From Gemmatimonadota bacterium (GTDB lineage Bacteria; Gemmatimonadota; Gemmatimonadetes; Longimicrobiales; Gaopeijiaceae): DNA of 64,000 nt. Positions 37,313-45,564 of this stretch are shown here, one piece after another. Each line of letters begins with the position of its first letter. Position 1 is the first letter of the stretch. The notes below the pieces were generated by a model that was given only the letters and a program-made list of their open reading frames with translations, did no database searches and was not told the DNA's origin. The position numbers and the translations under genes are program-made. Where the stretch lies: positions 186,001 to 250,000 of the forward strand of contig JADFSR010000001.1 of the NCBI GenBank assembly GCA_022560615.1, written 5' to 3'.

Positions 37313-38437
37313 ATGAGGGTCAAACTGCCGCCAGATCAAAAGGAGGTCTCGAAGACGATCCCGCCGACGTCGCGGACCAATGCAACAGCTACGTCGCTGC
37401 CGCAATCACCATACGCGAAGAAGTTCCTCGCGGTACCCCTGTTCTGGAAGATCCTGCTTGGCAACCTCGTGGTCGCCGGCCTGGGGATCGTCGCCGGGTC
37501 GTGGCTCACGCGGGGCGCGTCGGGCGGGCTGCTGCTGCTTCCCGTGGTGGAGGTGATCACGGCGGTGATCCTGGGAGCCGGTCTGGTGAACGCCGCGCTC
37601 ATCCATCTCGCGCTACGTCCGCTGGAGTCGCTGGAAGATGCCGCCATGCACGTGAGCGCGGGAGATCTGAGCATCCGTGTCCCGGAGACGGCCCTCGCCG
37701 ACCCGGATCTGCGGCGCCTTTCACGGACCTTCAACCACATGCTCGAAACGCTCGAAGAAGCCCAACGCCATCAGCAAGAGAGCTCGAAGCAGCTCATCCG
37801 CTCCGGCGAGCAGGAGCGGAGAAGGGTTTCACGTGGGCTCTATTCTGACGTCGCTCAACGGCTGGCCGGGGTGTTGGTCCGGCTCCAAACCGATCTGGAC
37901 CAGCCGTTTTCGGGCACGCCCGGTGGCACTGCCGGTCTGGCGCACGAGATCCGGGCCGCCCTCGATGGAGTCCGCCGGATGGCGCGCCACTTGCATCCGC
38001 CCGAACTTGACGAGCTGGGAGTGTACGCGGCGCTTGCAGCCCATGCCCGCTCGGTCACCGAGCAAACCGCAATGGAAGTGAGCCTGATCGGTGACATCCC
38101 CGAGCTGCGACTATCCGCTGACGCACGGTTGGAACTCTTTCGAATCGTCGAGGAGTTGACCGCCAACGCGGCACGGCTGGACGCGTCCAAGGTCACCGTG
38201 CATTTCCACTCATCGGAGAGTGCGCTGGTCACTAATGTTACCGATGACGGCACGGGTGCGGGCAGCGGACGAGGCTCTGGGGAAATGGGAAGGCATTCCG
38301 ACTACCTGACCCTCTACGAGAGGGCTCGACACATCGGCGGCACCTTCCAGATCGAGTCCGGCCGAGGCCGGGGCATGCACTTTCGCCTCGTGATTCCGTG
38401 GCAGGCCACGGAAACGGAGCGCATGGCCTCGGCCTAG
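37313..38437 (+). CDS. HAMP-containing NarX-like kinase lacking the phospho-acceptor histidine
   Basis: This 374-residue protein has two closely spaced membrane helices (about 44-66 and 72-100) with almost no periplasmic loop. A HAMP domain (about 98-150) and a HisKA_3/HATPase region follow. Where the family has ELHDD, this protein reads GLYSD: the phosphorylated His is Tyr177. The N box retains Asn285 but loses its partner histidine (ANAARLDA). A DDGTG G1-like motif remains. The frame is intact and well composed, so decay is unlikely. It is probably a pseudokinase modulating the divergent NarXL-like pair; this role is inference. It is divergently transcribed from the active kinase. Confidence 0.8.
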   Translation: MRVKLPPDQKEVSKTIPPTSRTNATATSLPQSPYAKKFLAVPLFWKILLGNLVVAGLGIVAGSWLTRGASGGLLLLPVVEVITAVILGAGLVNAALIHLALRPLESLEDAAMHVSAGDLSIRVPETALADPDLRRLSRTFNHMLETLEEAQRHQQESSKQLIRSGEQERRRVSRGLYSDVAQRLAGVLVRLQTDLDQPFSGTPGGTAGLAHEIRAALDGVRRMARHLHPPELDELGVYAALAAHARSVTEQTAMEVSLIGDIPELRLSADARLELFRIVEELTANAARLDASKVTVHFHSSESALVTNVTDDGTGAGSGRGSGEMGRHSDYLTLYERARHIGGTFQIESGRGRGMHFRLVIPWQATETERMASA

Positions 38438-38467
38438 GGGGGACCGTCGTGCTCGAGCTCGCGGCGG

Positions 38468-38851
38468 TTAGCGGGCCGCAAGCACCGCGTACCTTCCGTC
38501 CGCCTTCTTCAAGAGCGCCACCGGGTTGGTAGTATCGCAGAGTGGGCAAAACACGTGGCCGCCATCGAGCACTTCCATTTCGACCACGCACCCACATCCC
38601 CCGCATGCGAGCCGGACGTGTGGCCAGTCTTCGTCCGGTATCACACCGCTTCTGGCCAGGCGTACCGCCATCAAGAGCGTCGAGCTTCCGGAGAGGGGGC
38701 ACGTCATCCCCTCACAGTCCTCTCCAACTTCGAGGCACACCAGCTTGCCGCCATCGGGAACGTTGGCGTGCGTGTCGTGCGGTGCGACCCGTGTCACCGC
38801 AGCGTGCACCGTCTTGTCGCACCGTGGGCAGTAGACGGTCTGTGATTCCAT
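38468..38851 (-). CDS. Small multi-cysteine zinc-ribbon-like protein
   Basis: The start at 38851 follows AGGAGAAAGG, giving 127 residues. Three cysteine pairs are visible: CPRC near residue 8, CGGC near 84 and CPLC near 106. The first and last resemble rubredoxin knuckles, so one or two zinc sites are likely. 'LLKKADGRYAVLAAR' ends the protein. Between the ribbons a central segment (GEDCEGMTCPLSGSS) adds two more cysteines. No named family was recognised; a cytoplasmic regulator or adaptor is possible. Confidence 0.65.
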   Translation of the reverse strand: MESQTVYCPRCDKTVHAAVTRVAPHDTHANVPDGGKLVCLEVGEDCEGMTCPLSGSSTLLMAVRLARSGVIPDEDWPHVRLACGGCGCVVEMEVLDGGHVFCPLCDTTNPVALLKKADGRYAVLAAR

Positions 38852-38889
38852 CGGCCTTTCTCCTACTTCGTCGCCCCACGCACGCGTGA

Positions 38890-40835
38890 TCAGGCGTCGC
38901 GTGAGACGAATGGCGTTCCGTCCGTCGTACCGCCAGCCAGGTCGCTGGCGACGACTTCCACACCCTGCCGTGACATGTCCTTGTAGAGTTGCCATTTGCG
39001 GTCCACCTCGGCCTGAGCCTCGTCCATCAGCCGATCGGCGTCTTCCGGCCGGGCGTGGGCCAAGAGCCGGTAACGCCCCTCACGGTATGCGTACTCTTTG
39101 AACGGGATCGAGGGCTCCAAGCAATCGAGCTGGAGTCGGGCGACACCGTTCGCACCTCCGTCGGGGTGGTAGCGGTACAGGGGCCAATACCCGGACCGGA
39201 CAGCCAACTGCTGGTGGAGCAGCCCATCGGCGATGTCGATCCCCCAGGCGATGCAGTGGCTGTACGCAATGATGAGCGACGTGCCCTCATACTCCTCGGC
39301 CTCCTGGAACGCCCGCAGCGTCTGCTCATCGTTGCCTCCCATGGCGATCTGCGCAACGGACACGCTCCCATAGGCTGTAGCCATGAGCCGACGCGCACGC
39401 GCTGCGCCTGGAGCTGCTGAGCGGTCCTCTGCGGAGCCGTCGTAAGCTCGTCGATGGATGCGTCGCCCAGCTGGGGCGCGAGAGCCCGGAGGAGCTCGCC
39501 GGCGTGCTCGCGATGCTTGTCCACCGCGAGTCGGAAGCCATACCCGAACTCGGCGTTGTCCTCGAAGAGCGAGTTGGACCACGCAGGCCCTCTGCCGTCG
39601 GCATTCACGGTCCACGGGTGCGTCGGGAGGTTGCCCCCGAAGATCGACGAGCACCCCGTCGCGTTGGCGATCAGGAGGCGGTCGCCGTAGAGCTGCGTCA
39701 TCAGCTTGATATAGGGGGTCTCCCCGCAGCCGGCGCACGCGCCCGAGAACTCGAAGAGCGGCCGCAGGAACTGCACGCCGCGGACGTGCGTCGTGTCGAT
39801 GCGGTGGACTTCGTGCTCCGGCAGCTGGGCGAAGAAGGTGAGATTCTCCTTCTCTTCCTCGAGGATGGGCGTCTTGTCGCCCATGTTGATCGCCTTGAAG
39901 TCCTCCCGGTCGGGACTCAGGGCCGGACACGCCTCGACGCAGATCAGACTGCCGGTGCAGTCCTCGACGGAGATGTGGAGCGTGTACTTCATCTCCGGGA
40001 AGCCACGTCCGGCGAGCGGCGCGGACTTGAAGCCGGTGGGCGCACCCTCGAGCTCACTCTCGTCGTAGAACTTGGCCTGGATAACCGCCTGCGGGCACAC
40101 ATAGGCGCAGTTGCCGCACTGGATGCAAATGTCGGGCTCCCAGATCGGTACCTCGGTCGAGAGGTTTCGCTTCTCCCATGCGGTCGTGCCCATAGGGTAT
40201 GTCCCGTCCACCGGCAGAGCGCTGACCGGGAGCTCGTCGCCCCGGCCCGCGAGCATCATCGCGGTAACGTTGCGAACGAAGTCCGGAGCGTGATCGGGGA
40301 TCAGGACGGGCAGGGGCCGGCCCGTACTCCGACCCCGCGGCACCTCGATGCGGTGCAGGTTCGCTACAGCCTCATCCACAGCGGCGAAATTCTTCGCCAC
40401 CACATCCGCACCCTTCTTCGCGTATGTCTTCTCGATCGCCTCCTTGATCTGACGTACCGCCACGTCGCTGGGGATTACGGCCGCGATCTCGAAGAAGCAC
40501 GTCTGCATGATCGTGTTGATACGCGTGCCCATGCCGACCTGAGGGGCGACGGCGTATGCGTCGATCGCGTAGAGCTGGAGTTTCTTGTCGCGGATCTGCT
40601 CTTGCACCTCGCGCGGGATCGCGTCCCAGACCTCGTCCGGCGGGTGGGGACTGTTGAGGAGGAAGACGCTCCCTGGCTTGGCCACCGAAAGCACGTCGAT
40701 CTGCTCGAGGAACTGAAGCTGGTGGCATGCCACGAAGTCGGAGGAGCCGATGAGATATGTGGACTGGATTCGGGGCGCGGTCCGAAGCGGAGATGCGACA
40801 CGGTGCGGCTCCCCGCCTTCCGAGAGTCGTAGATG
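38890..40835 (-). pseudogene. nifJ: Decayed pyruvate:ferredoxin (flavodoxin) oxidoreductase
   Basis: Fragments of NifJ are recognisable in order: the gamma-domain start 'SHLRFGPRP', then 'STYLIGSSDFVACHQLQF' and 'AKNFAAVDEAVANL', the ferredoxin clusters CIQCGNCAYVCP and CTGSLICVEACP, the TPP half 'CAGCGETPYIKL', and the end 'EGTSLIIAYSHCIAWG'. The intact protein has about 1,190 residues; here about 420 N-terminal residues are missing. A frameshift lies near 40778. Near 39385 another frame change coincides with loss of roughly 80-90 residues that normally hold the GDG...N Mg-TPP motif. Three independent lesions make a pseudogene much likelier than a sequencing error. The 5' break abuts the fur-like promoter region. 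Confidence 0.88.
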
Positions 40836-40995
40836 GGTCGAGTCCGATCTCCGGTATCCACGCTCCTGCTGTCGTGATGTCGTCCAGAGCCAGAAGATCC
40901 GCAGCGCGCGGAAGGTGGAATTCGATGGCTCAGCGCGTAGATTAGAGGAGTTGATGGTAGGAGTTCGATATGGACTTTCTGGAAAACTCGCAGCC

Positions 40996-41496
40996 GTGAG
41001 TTCGGTGGAAGCGCTGCCGACGTTCATTCGGCTCTTTGGTCGCTACCTCCGCGACCAGGGTCTCCCGATGACGCAGCAACGACAGGCCGTCGCGGAGGTC
41101 GTCTTCACTTCAGACGCACACCCGTCGGTCGACGACATCGACCAGTGGCTCCGCGGTCGCGGTGACCGGATCGGGAAGGCCACGATCTACCGCACCCTCG
41201 ATCTGCTCGTGCGCAGCCGACTCGTAGAGGAGCACGACTTCGGAGAAGGCTTCAAGCGGTACGAGCACCGGCTCTCGCAGCGCCCCGTCCACGAGCACCT
41301 CATCTGTCTCGAGTGCGGAATCGTGGTGGAGTTCGAGAGCAGGGAGCTGTACGGCGTTGAGAACCGGGTCCGCCGCGAACGCGGCTTCCTCCCGTTGCGG
41401 CACCGGCTGGAGATCTACGGCCTGTGCCGCGCATGCGACGAGGTGGGCGTCGAGCTACCCATCGAGGGCTTTACCTGTCCCATCGAGACCGTCTGA
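40996..41496 (+). CDS. Fur-family metalloregulator
   Basis: This 166-residue Fur/Zur/PerR-type repressor is read from the GTG at 40996. A winged helix lies at about 10-90 ('KATIYRTLDLLVRSRLVEE'), followed by the metal motif HEHLICLEC (residues 99-107) and a late CRAC pair, predicting a structural zinc site plus a regulatory metal site. The metal sensed cannot be read. A nine-codon frame (ATG 40969) ends in a TGA overlapping this GTG and has GTAGGAG upstream, so it may act as a coupled leader. Earlier in-frame starts, such as ATG 40954, are possible. Confidence 0.88.
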   Translation: MSSVEALPTFIRLFGRYLRDQGLPMTQQRQAVAEVVFTSDAHPSVDDIDQWLRGRGDRIGKATIYRTLDLLVRSRLVEEHDFGEGFKRYEHRLSQRPVHEHLICLECGIVVEFESRELYGVENRVRRERGFLPLRHRLEIYGLCRACDEVGVELPIEGFTCPIETV

Positions 41497-41647
41497 CCAG
41501 CCCCTTCGTTGCCTGACCAGCGGGACCCTGACGTGCCCGCGCGCTTCGTATGGGTCGTGAACCGGTTCCGGGAGCTGCGCGCGAGAAGGTAGGGGGTAAC
41601 CAGGCGGGCTCGCGCCTCCAGGACGGCGGGCGTCGGCCCAAGGCGCC

Positions 41648-43333
41648 CTACATCTGCCGGTACGCCGGCCCGCTCCCACCCTCACGCGGCGTCCACCGAG
41701 GCCCCAACACGTCTGTCGCCTTGCAGTCGACACAGTTCGGAGCGTTGACGCGCAGCTCGCTCCCATCGCGCTCGTAGACCCCGGCTGGGCACATGTGCAC
41801 GAACAGCTCGGCGGCCTCCGCGCTCACGTGTTCGCCCACGAGGAGGTGTGACGGGATATCGTCCCGGGTCTGATTCCCAGACTTGTAGACGCCGTCGACC
41901 TTGGAGAAGGTCAGCTTCCCGTCCGGCACGAATGGCTCGGCGGCGATGCCTAGCGTGCGCGACTCCGCTGCATCTTCCTGGATCGAGATCTTGCCGCCGG
42001 GAAACATGCCCTTCGTGAGTGACATGAGCACCGCTTTGGCTCCTCCGATGAAGAAGCCGCTCTTGAAGGCGAGCCGCAAGTTACGGCACTCCTCGAGGTC
42101 CTTCATGATCACGCTCGAGTCGACCGCCTCGGTGTAGCCGGCAAGTCCCACTTCCGAGGTGTCGTCCACCTTCAGCGCCTCGAAAATTTGGCGCGCGGCC
42201 ATGATGCCGGAATGCATCGCGTAGTGGATCCCCTTGAGCGACGAGACTTCCACGTAGCCCGCCGCGTCCCCTACGAGGCACACGCCGTCCCCGTGACGCC
42301 GCGAGGGCACCGAATAGAAGCCTCCTTCCGGGATCGTCTTGGCGCCCCACTCGACCATGTCACCGCCTTCGAGGTACTGCCGAAAAAGCGGGTGCAGCTT
42401 CATGCGCTGCAGCGCCTCGTGTACGTCGAAGCGCGCGTCCCGGTAGTCGAGTCCGACCACCAGGCCGAGAGCGACGACATCGTCCGACATCGGATACATG
42501 AAGGAGCCGCCGAATGCGTCCCTCGGCAGCGGCCACCCCATGGTGTGGATGATCCGGTCCAGAGGCTTCTTCACCTCCCACAGCTCTTTCACGCCGAGCG
42601 CGAAGATCTGCGGATTGTCCGAAGCGACCTGCTGCCACTCCAGCCACGCTTGGGAGAGCGGCCCGCGCGTACCCTCGGCGAGCACCGTGACTCGGGCAGT
42701 GAGGTCCGTCGCGGGCATCGCGTCCGGGCCGGTTGGTTCGCCGTTGCGGTCGAGTCCCGCCGGGGTCGTTCGCACCCCGATCACTCTCTGGCCCTCGACC
42801 AGCAGCGAGTCCACCGGGAAACCCGGGAAGACATTGACGCCGAGACCCTCGGCCTTGTCGCCTAGCCAGCGCACGATCTCACAGATCGACGCGATGTGGT
42901 TGCCGTGGTTCTTCATGGTCGGAGGCGTCGGGATCCTGAACGCGTTCGACCCAGTCATGAAATAGACCGACTCCCTGTCGACCGGACGCCGGAACGGGAA
43001 GTCCGCCAGCGACAACTCCGGAAAGAGCTCCTGGAAGCCGCTCGGGTTCACTACCGCCCCTGAAAGACTGTGCTCCCCGAGCTGGCCTGCCTTTTCCAAT
43101 ACGCCGATCTCGACGTCTCCGAGCCCTCCGCCTGCCTCGTTGTCCCCCTGAACGAGCCGCGCGAGCTCGATCGCTCCCGCAAGGCCTGCTGGACCACCAC
43201 CCACGAAGACCACGTCCATGGGGATCGCCTCGGCGTCGGGCTGATCCTCCACGATGAACCGGTCGCGCGGAAGCGGCGGCTGGGCATCGATCGAACGTAC
43301 AGATGTGCGGAGGACGCTGGTGCCCTCGGACAT
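41648..43333 (-). CDS. Electron-transfer flavoprotein:ubiquinone oxidoreductase with a missing cluster cysteine
   Basis: This 561-residue membrane-associated flavoprotein passes electrons from ETF to quinone. The FAD motif VFVGGGPAGLAGAIELA is at about 42-58, and 'EHSLSGAVVNP' and 'GDAAGYVEVSSLKGIHYAM' are typical ETF-QO. The C-terminal [4Fe-4S] domain keeps Cys515 (CPAGVYE), Cys534 and Cys537 (NCVDC), but the fourth ligand, expected three residues later, is Thr540 (CKATD in place of CKTCD). The cluster may be altered or ligated differently. The ending 'EGGSGPAYRQM' is normal. The start at 43333 is chosen at the family-typical position; no ETF alpha/beta genes are present. Confidence 0.88.
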   Translation of the reverse strand: MSEGTSVLRTSVRSIDAQPPLPRDRFIVEDQPDAEAIPMDVVFVGGGPAGLAGAIELARLVQGDNEAGGGLGDVEIGVLEKAGQLGEHSLSGAVVNPSGFQELFPELSLADFPFRRPVDRESVYFMTGSNAFRIPTPPTMKNHGNHIASICEIVRWLGDKAEGLGVNVFPGFPVDSLLVEGQRVIGVRTTPAGLDRNGEPTGPDAMPATDLTARVTVLAEGTRGPLSQAWLEWQQVASDNPQIFALGVKELWEVKKPLDRIIHTMGWPLPRDAFGGSFMYPMSDDVVALGLVVGLDYRDARFDVHEALQRMKLHPLFRQYLEGGDMVEWGAKTIPEGGFYSVPSRRHGDGVCLVGDAAGYVEVSSLKGIHYAMHSGIMAARQIFEALKVDDTSEVGLAGYTEAVDSSVIMKDLEECRNLRLAFKSGFFIGGAKAVLMSLTKGMFPGGKISIQEDAAESRTLGIAAEPFVPDGKLTFSKVDGVYKSGNQTRDDIPSHLLVGEHVSAEAAELFVHMCPAGVYERDGSELRVNAPNCVDCKATDVLGPRWTPREGGSGPAYRQM

Positions 43334-43475
43334 GTGTGCTCCGGGATGTGGAGGTGGCGGGATCCGTGGAATCGGAAGCGTGTACCTGAATCGACTCAAA
43401 AGATCGCCAACTCGCGTGCGGGGCTCTACCCTTCCGGGGGCCCCGTTCGTTGACTCCATGAGGAGTGTCCGGCGC

Positions 43476-44945
43476 ATGAGCGAGCACCGTCCGACCACAC
43501 TGGGTGAGCTGAAGGCTGAGGGCTACGAGCCGCGTACCGTCAAAGACGAGATGCGCTCCAACCTCATAGGCAAGCTGCGTTCAGGCGAAGAGCTGTTCCC
43601 TGGCATCATGGGCTTTTCCGACACCGTCGTGCCCCAGATCGTCAACGCGGTCCTGGCCAAGCACGACTTCATTCTGCTCGGGCTCCGCGGCCAGGCGAAG
43701 AGCCGGATTCTGCGCCAACTCGTCTCGCTACTCGACGAGTCGGTACCGATCATCACCGGAAGCGAAATCAACGATGATCCCCTCGCGCCGATCTCGAAGT
43801 ACGGCCGGCAACGCTTGGAGGAGTACGGTGACGAGACGCCGATCGCGTGGATCGGGCGCGACCACCGCTACGTAGAGAAGCTCGCCACCCCCGACGTGAC
43901 CATCGCGGACATGATCGGTGACCTCGACCCGATCAAGGCAGCGCACGGTGGGCATATCCTCGGGGACGAGCTGACGATCCACTACGGGCTGCTCCCGCGT
44001 GCGAACCGCGGCATCTTCGCGATCAACGAGTTGCCCGACCTCGCAGGCAAGATCCAGGTGGGCCTCTTCAACATCCTCGAGGAGGGGGATGTTCAGGTGA
44101 AGGGATACCCCGTTCGCCTCGCGCTCGATGTGTTCATGGTCTTCACGGCAAACCCCGAGGACTACACGTCGCGCGGGAAGATCATCACGCCGCTCAAGGA
44201 CCGAATCGGAGCTGAGATCAGCACACATTACCCGCCGGATCTCGAGACCGGAATCGACATCACGCGTCAGGAGGCGTGGGTCGGCCGGGGAGGCACGTCC
44301 GTGGAGATCCCCGACTTCATGGAAGAGACGGTGGAGCGCGTCGCGTTCATCGCGCGCGAGGACAAGCGCGTCGATCAGCGCTCGGGCGTCAGCCAGCGAA
44401 TGCCGATCACCGTGATGGAGACAATCGTCTCGAATGCTGAGCGACGCGCGATCCAGCACGGGGAAGACACCGCCGTGCCGCGCATCGGGGATCTGTATGC
44501 CGCGCTTCCCGCAATCACCGGCAAGCTGGAGCTCGAGTACGAGGGCGAGCTTCACGGGTCGGACAAGATTGCGCAGGAGCTCATCCAGCAGGGCGCGTCG
44601 TTCACCTTCGACATCCGGGCGGGCGGCGCAGACGTCGAGGACATCATCGACTACTTCGAGACCGGTGGTGCGCTCCAGGTGGGCGAGGACGCGTCGGCGT
44701 CGGCGTGTGTGCAGGGCTTCGAGACCGTGCCCGGGCTGCTAGAGCTGGTCGAGAACGTCGGCCTCGCGGGCGCCGCGTCAGGCGATGGCGTGCGAGCCGC
44801 CGCGTGTGAGTTGGTGCTCGAGGCGCTCGTCGCCCAGAAACGCATCAGCCGGAGCAGCGCCGGGTACGCCCGGGCGCCGCAACCCGGTCCCGAGCCCGGG
44901 AAGGGACATCAGGGCTTCGACCCGATCGGCGGGCTGAACATCTGA
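43476..44945 (+). CDS. ChlI/MoxR-type AAA+ ATPase
   Basis: This 489-residue ATPase is related to magnesium-chelatase subunit I. A Walker A-like GLRGQAKS is at 69-76, a Walker B-like segment 'GIFAINELPDL' near 190, and 'VFTANPEDYTSRGKIITPLKDR' is the sensor/ChlI signature. AAA proteins of this type act with a vWA-domain protein to remodel or insert metal into client proteins. A matching vWA gene lies at 50241-51533, about 5 kb downstream on the same strand. AGGAG lies about ten bases before the chosen ATG. The C-terminus ends with a Pro/Gly-rich tail. The chlorophyll pathway is not implied. Confidence 0.88.
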   Translation: MSEHRPTTLGELKAEGYEPRTVKDEMRSNLIGKLRSGEELFPGIMGFSDTVVPQIVNAVLAKHDFILLGLRGQAKSRILRQLVSLLDESVPIITGSEINDDPLAPISKYGRQRLEEYGDETPIAWIGRDHRYVEKLATPDVTIADMIGDLDPIKAAHGGHILGDELTIHYGLLPRANRGIFAINELPDLAGKIQVGLFNILEEGDVQVKGYPVRLALDVFMVFTANPEDYTSRGKIITPLKDRIGAEISTHYPPDLETGIDITRQEAWVGRGGTSVEIPDFMEETVERVAFIAREDKRVDQRSGVSQRMPITVMETIVSNAERRAIQHGEDTAVPRIGDLYAALPAITGKLELEYEGELHGSDKIAQELIQQGASFTFDIRAGGADVEDIIDYFETGGALQVGEDASASACVQGFETVPGLLELVENVGLAGAASGDGVRAAACELVLEALVAQKRISRSSAGYARAPQPGPEPGKGHQGFDPIGGLNI

Positions 44946-44946
44946 G

Positions 44947-45510
44947 ATGACCGCCCCACCGCCCCTGACACCGGAGCAGCAGAAGGCGCTCCAGCGAGCG
45001 GGCGAGCGCGCCGGAGCGTTCGCCGGAGCAGCCAGGGTGGCCGCGTTCAACGGGTGGTCCATCGGCTTCTTCGCGGCCGTGACCGTGCTGTTCGGCATTT
45101 TCAACCTCACCGCGCTCGTTCTCGGTGTGGGAATGGCCGTGGTGGCGCGCAACGAGCTCAAGGGCCGTGCCCGGACCCTCGCATCCGATCCGGCAGGTCC
45201 CGATCTTCTCTGGCGGAACCAGATCGGTTTCATGGCGCTTATCATCGCGTATTGCCTGTGGAGCATGTACCAGATGACGTCTCGGCCCGATCCGCAGATG
45301 GCTGAACTGACCGAGCTGCTCGGTGGGGACTTGGACGAACTGGTGCGCTCGCTGACGCTCACGGTGTACGGCGCCGTGATCGCGGCGACCGTGCTGTTTC
45401 AGGGCTTGAACGCCCGCTACTACTTCCGCCGGGTCGCGCTGATCGAGGAGTATCTCAGCGACACGCCCGACTGGGTGCTGGAGCTGCAGGAGAGCGCCAA
45501 GCTCGGCTGA
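44947..45510 (+). CDS. Three-helix membrane protein following the AAA gene
   Basis: This 187-residue product starts 1 base after the AAA stop (TGAGATG), so it is co-translated. It has a soluble N-terminus rich in Ala/Arg (about 1-32) and membrane helices at about 35-65, 90-105 and 133-152. A charged tail ends 'YLSDTPDWVLELQESAKLG'. No family was recognised. Position suggests a membrane docking site or client of the AAA ATPase; this is inference. Confidence 0.75.
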   Translation: MTAPPPLTPEQQKALQRAGERAGAFAGAARVAAFNGWSIGFFAAVTVLFGIFNLTALVLGVGMAVVARNELKGRARTLASDPAGPDLLWRNQIGFMALIIAYCLWSMYQMTSRPDPQMAELTELLGGDLDELVRSLTLTVYGAVIAATVLFQGLNARYYFRRVALIEEYLSDTPDWVLELQESAKLG

Positions 45511-45564
45511 GGAAGCTCAGGAACCCCGAGTTACGCGAGCGGCCCGATATCAAGGCCCTCAACA

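Noticed and set aside
37313-38437. Reading the second kinase as a degraded pseudogene
   Set aside because: The frame is uninterrupted for 374 codons with well-formed HAMP and helix regions, so a catalytically altered but maintained protein is more likely.
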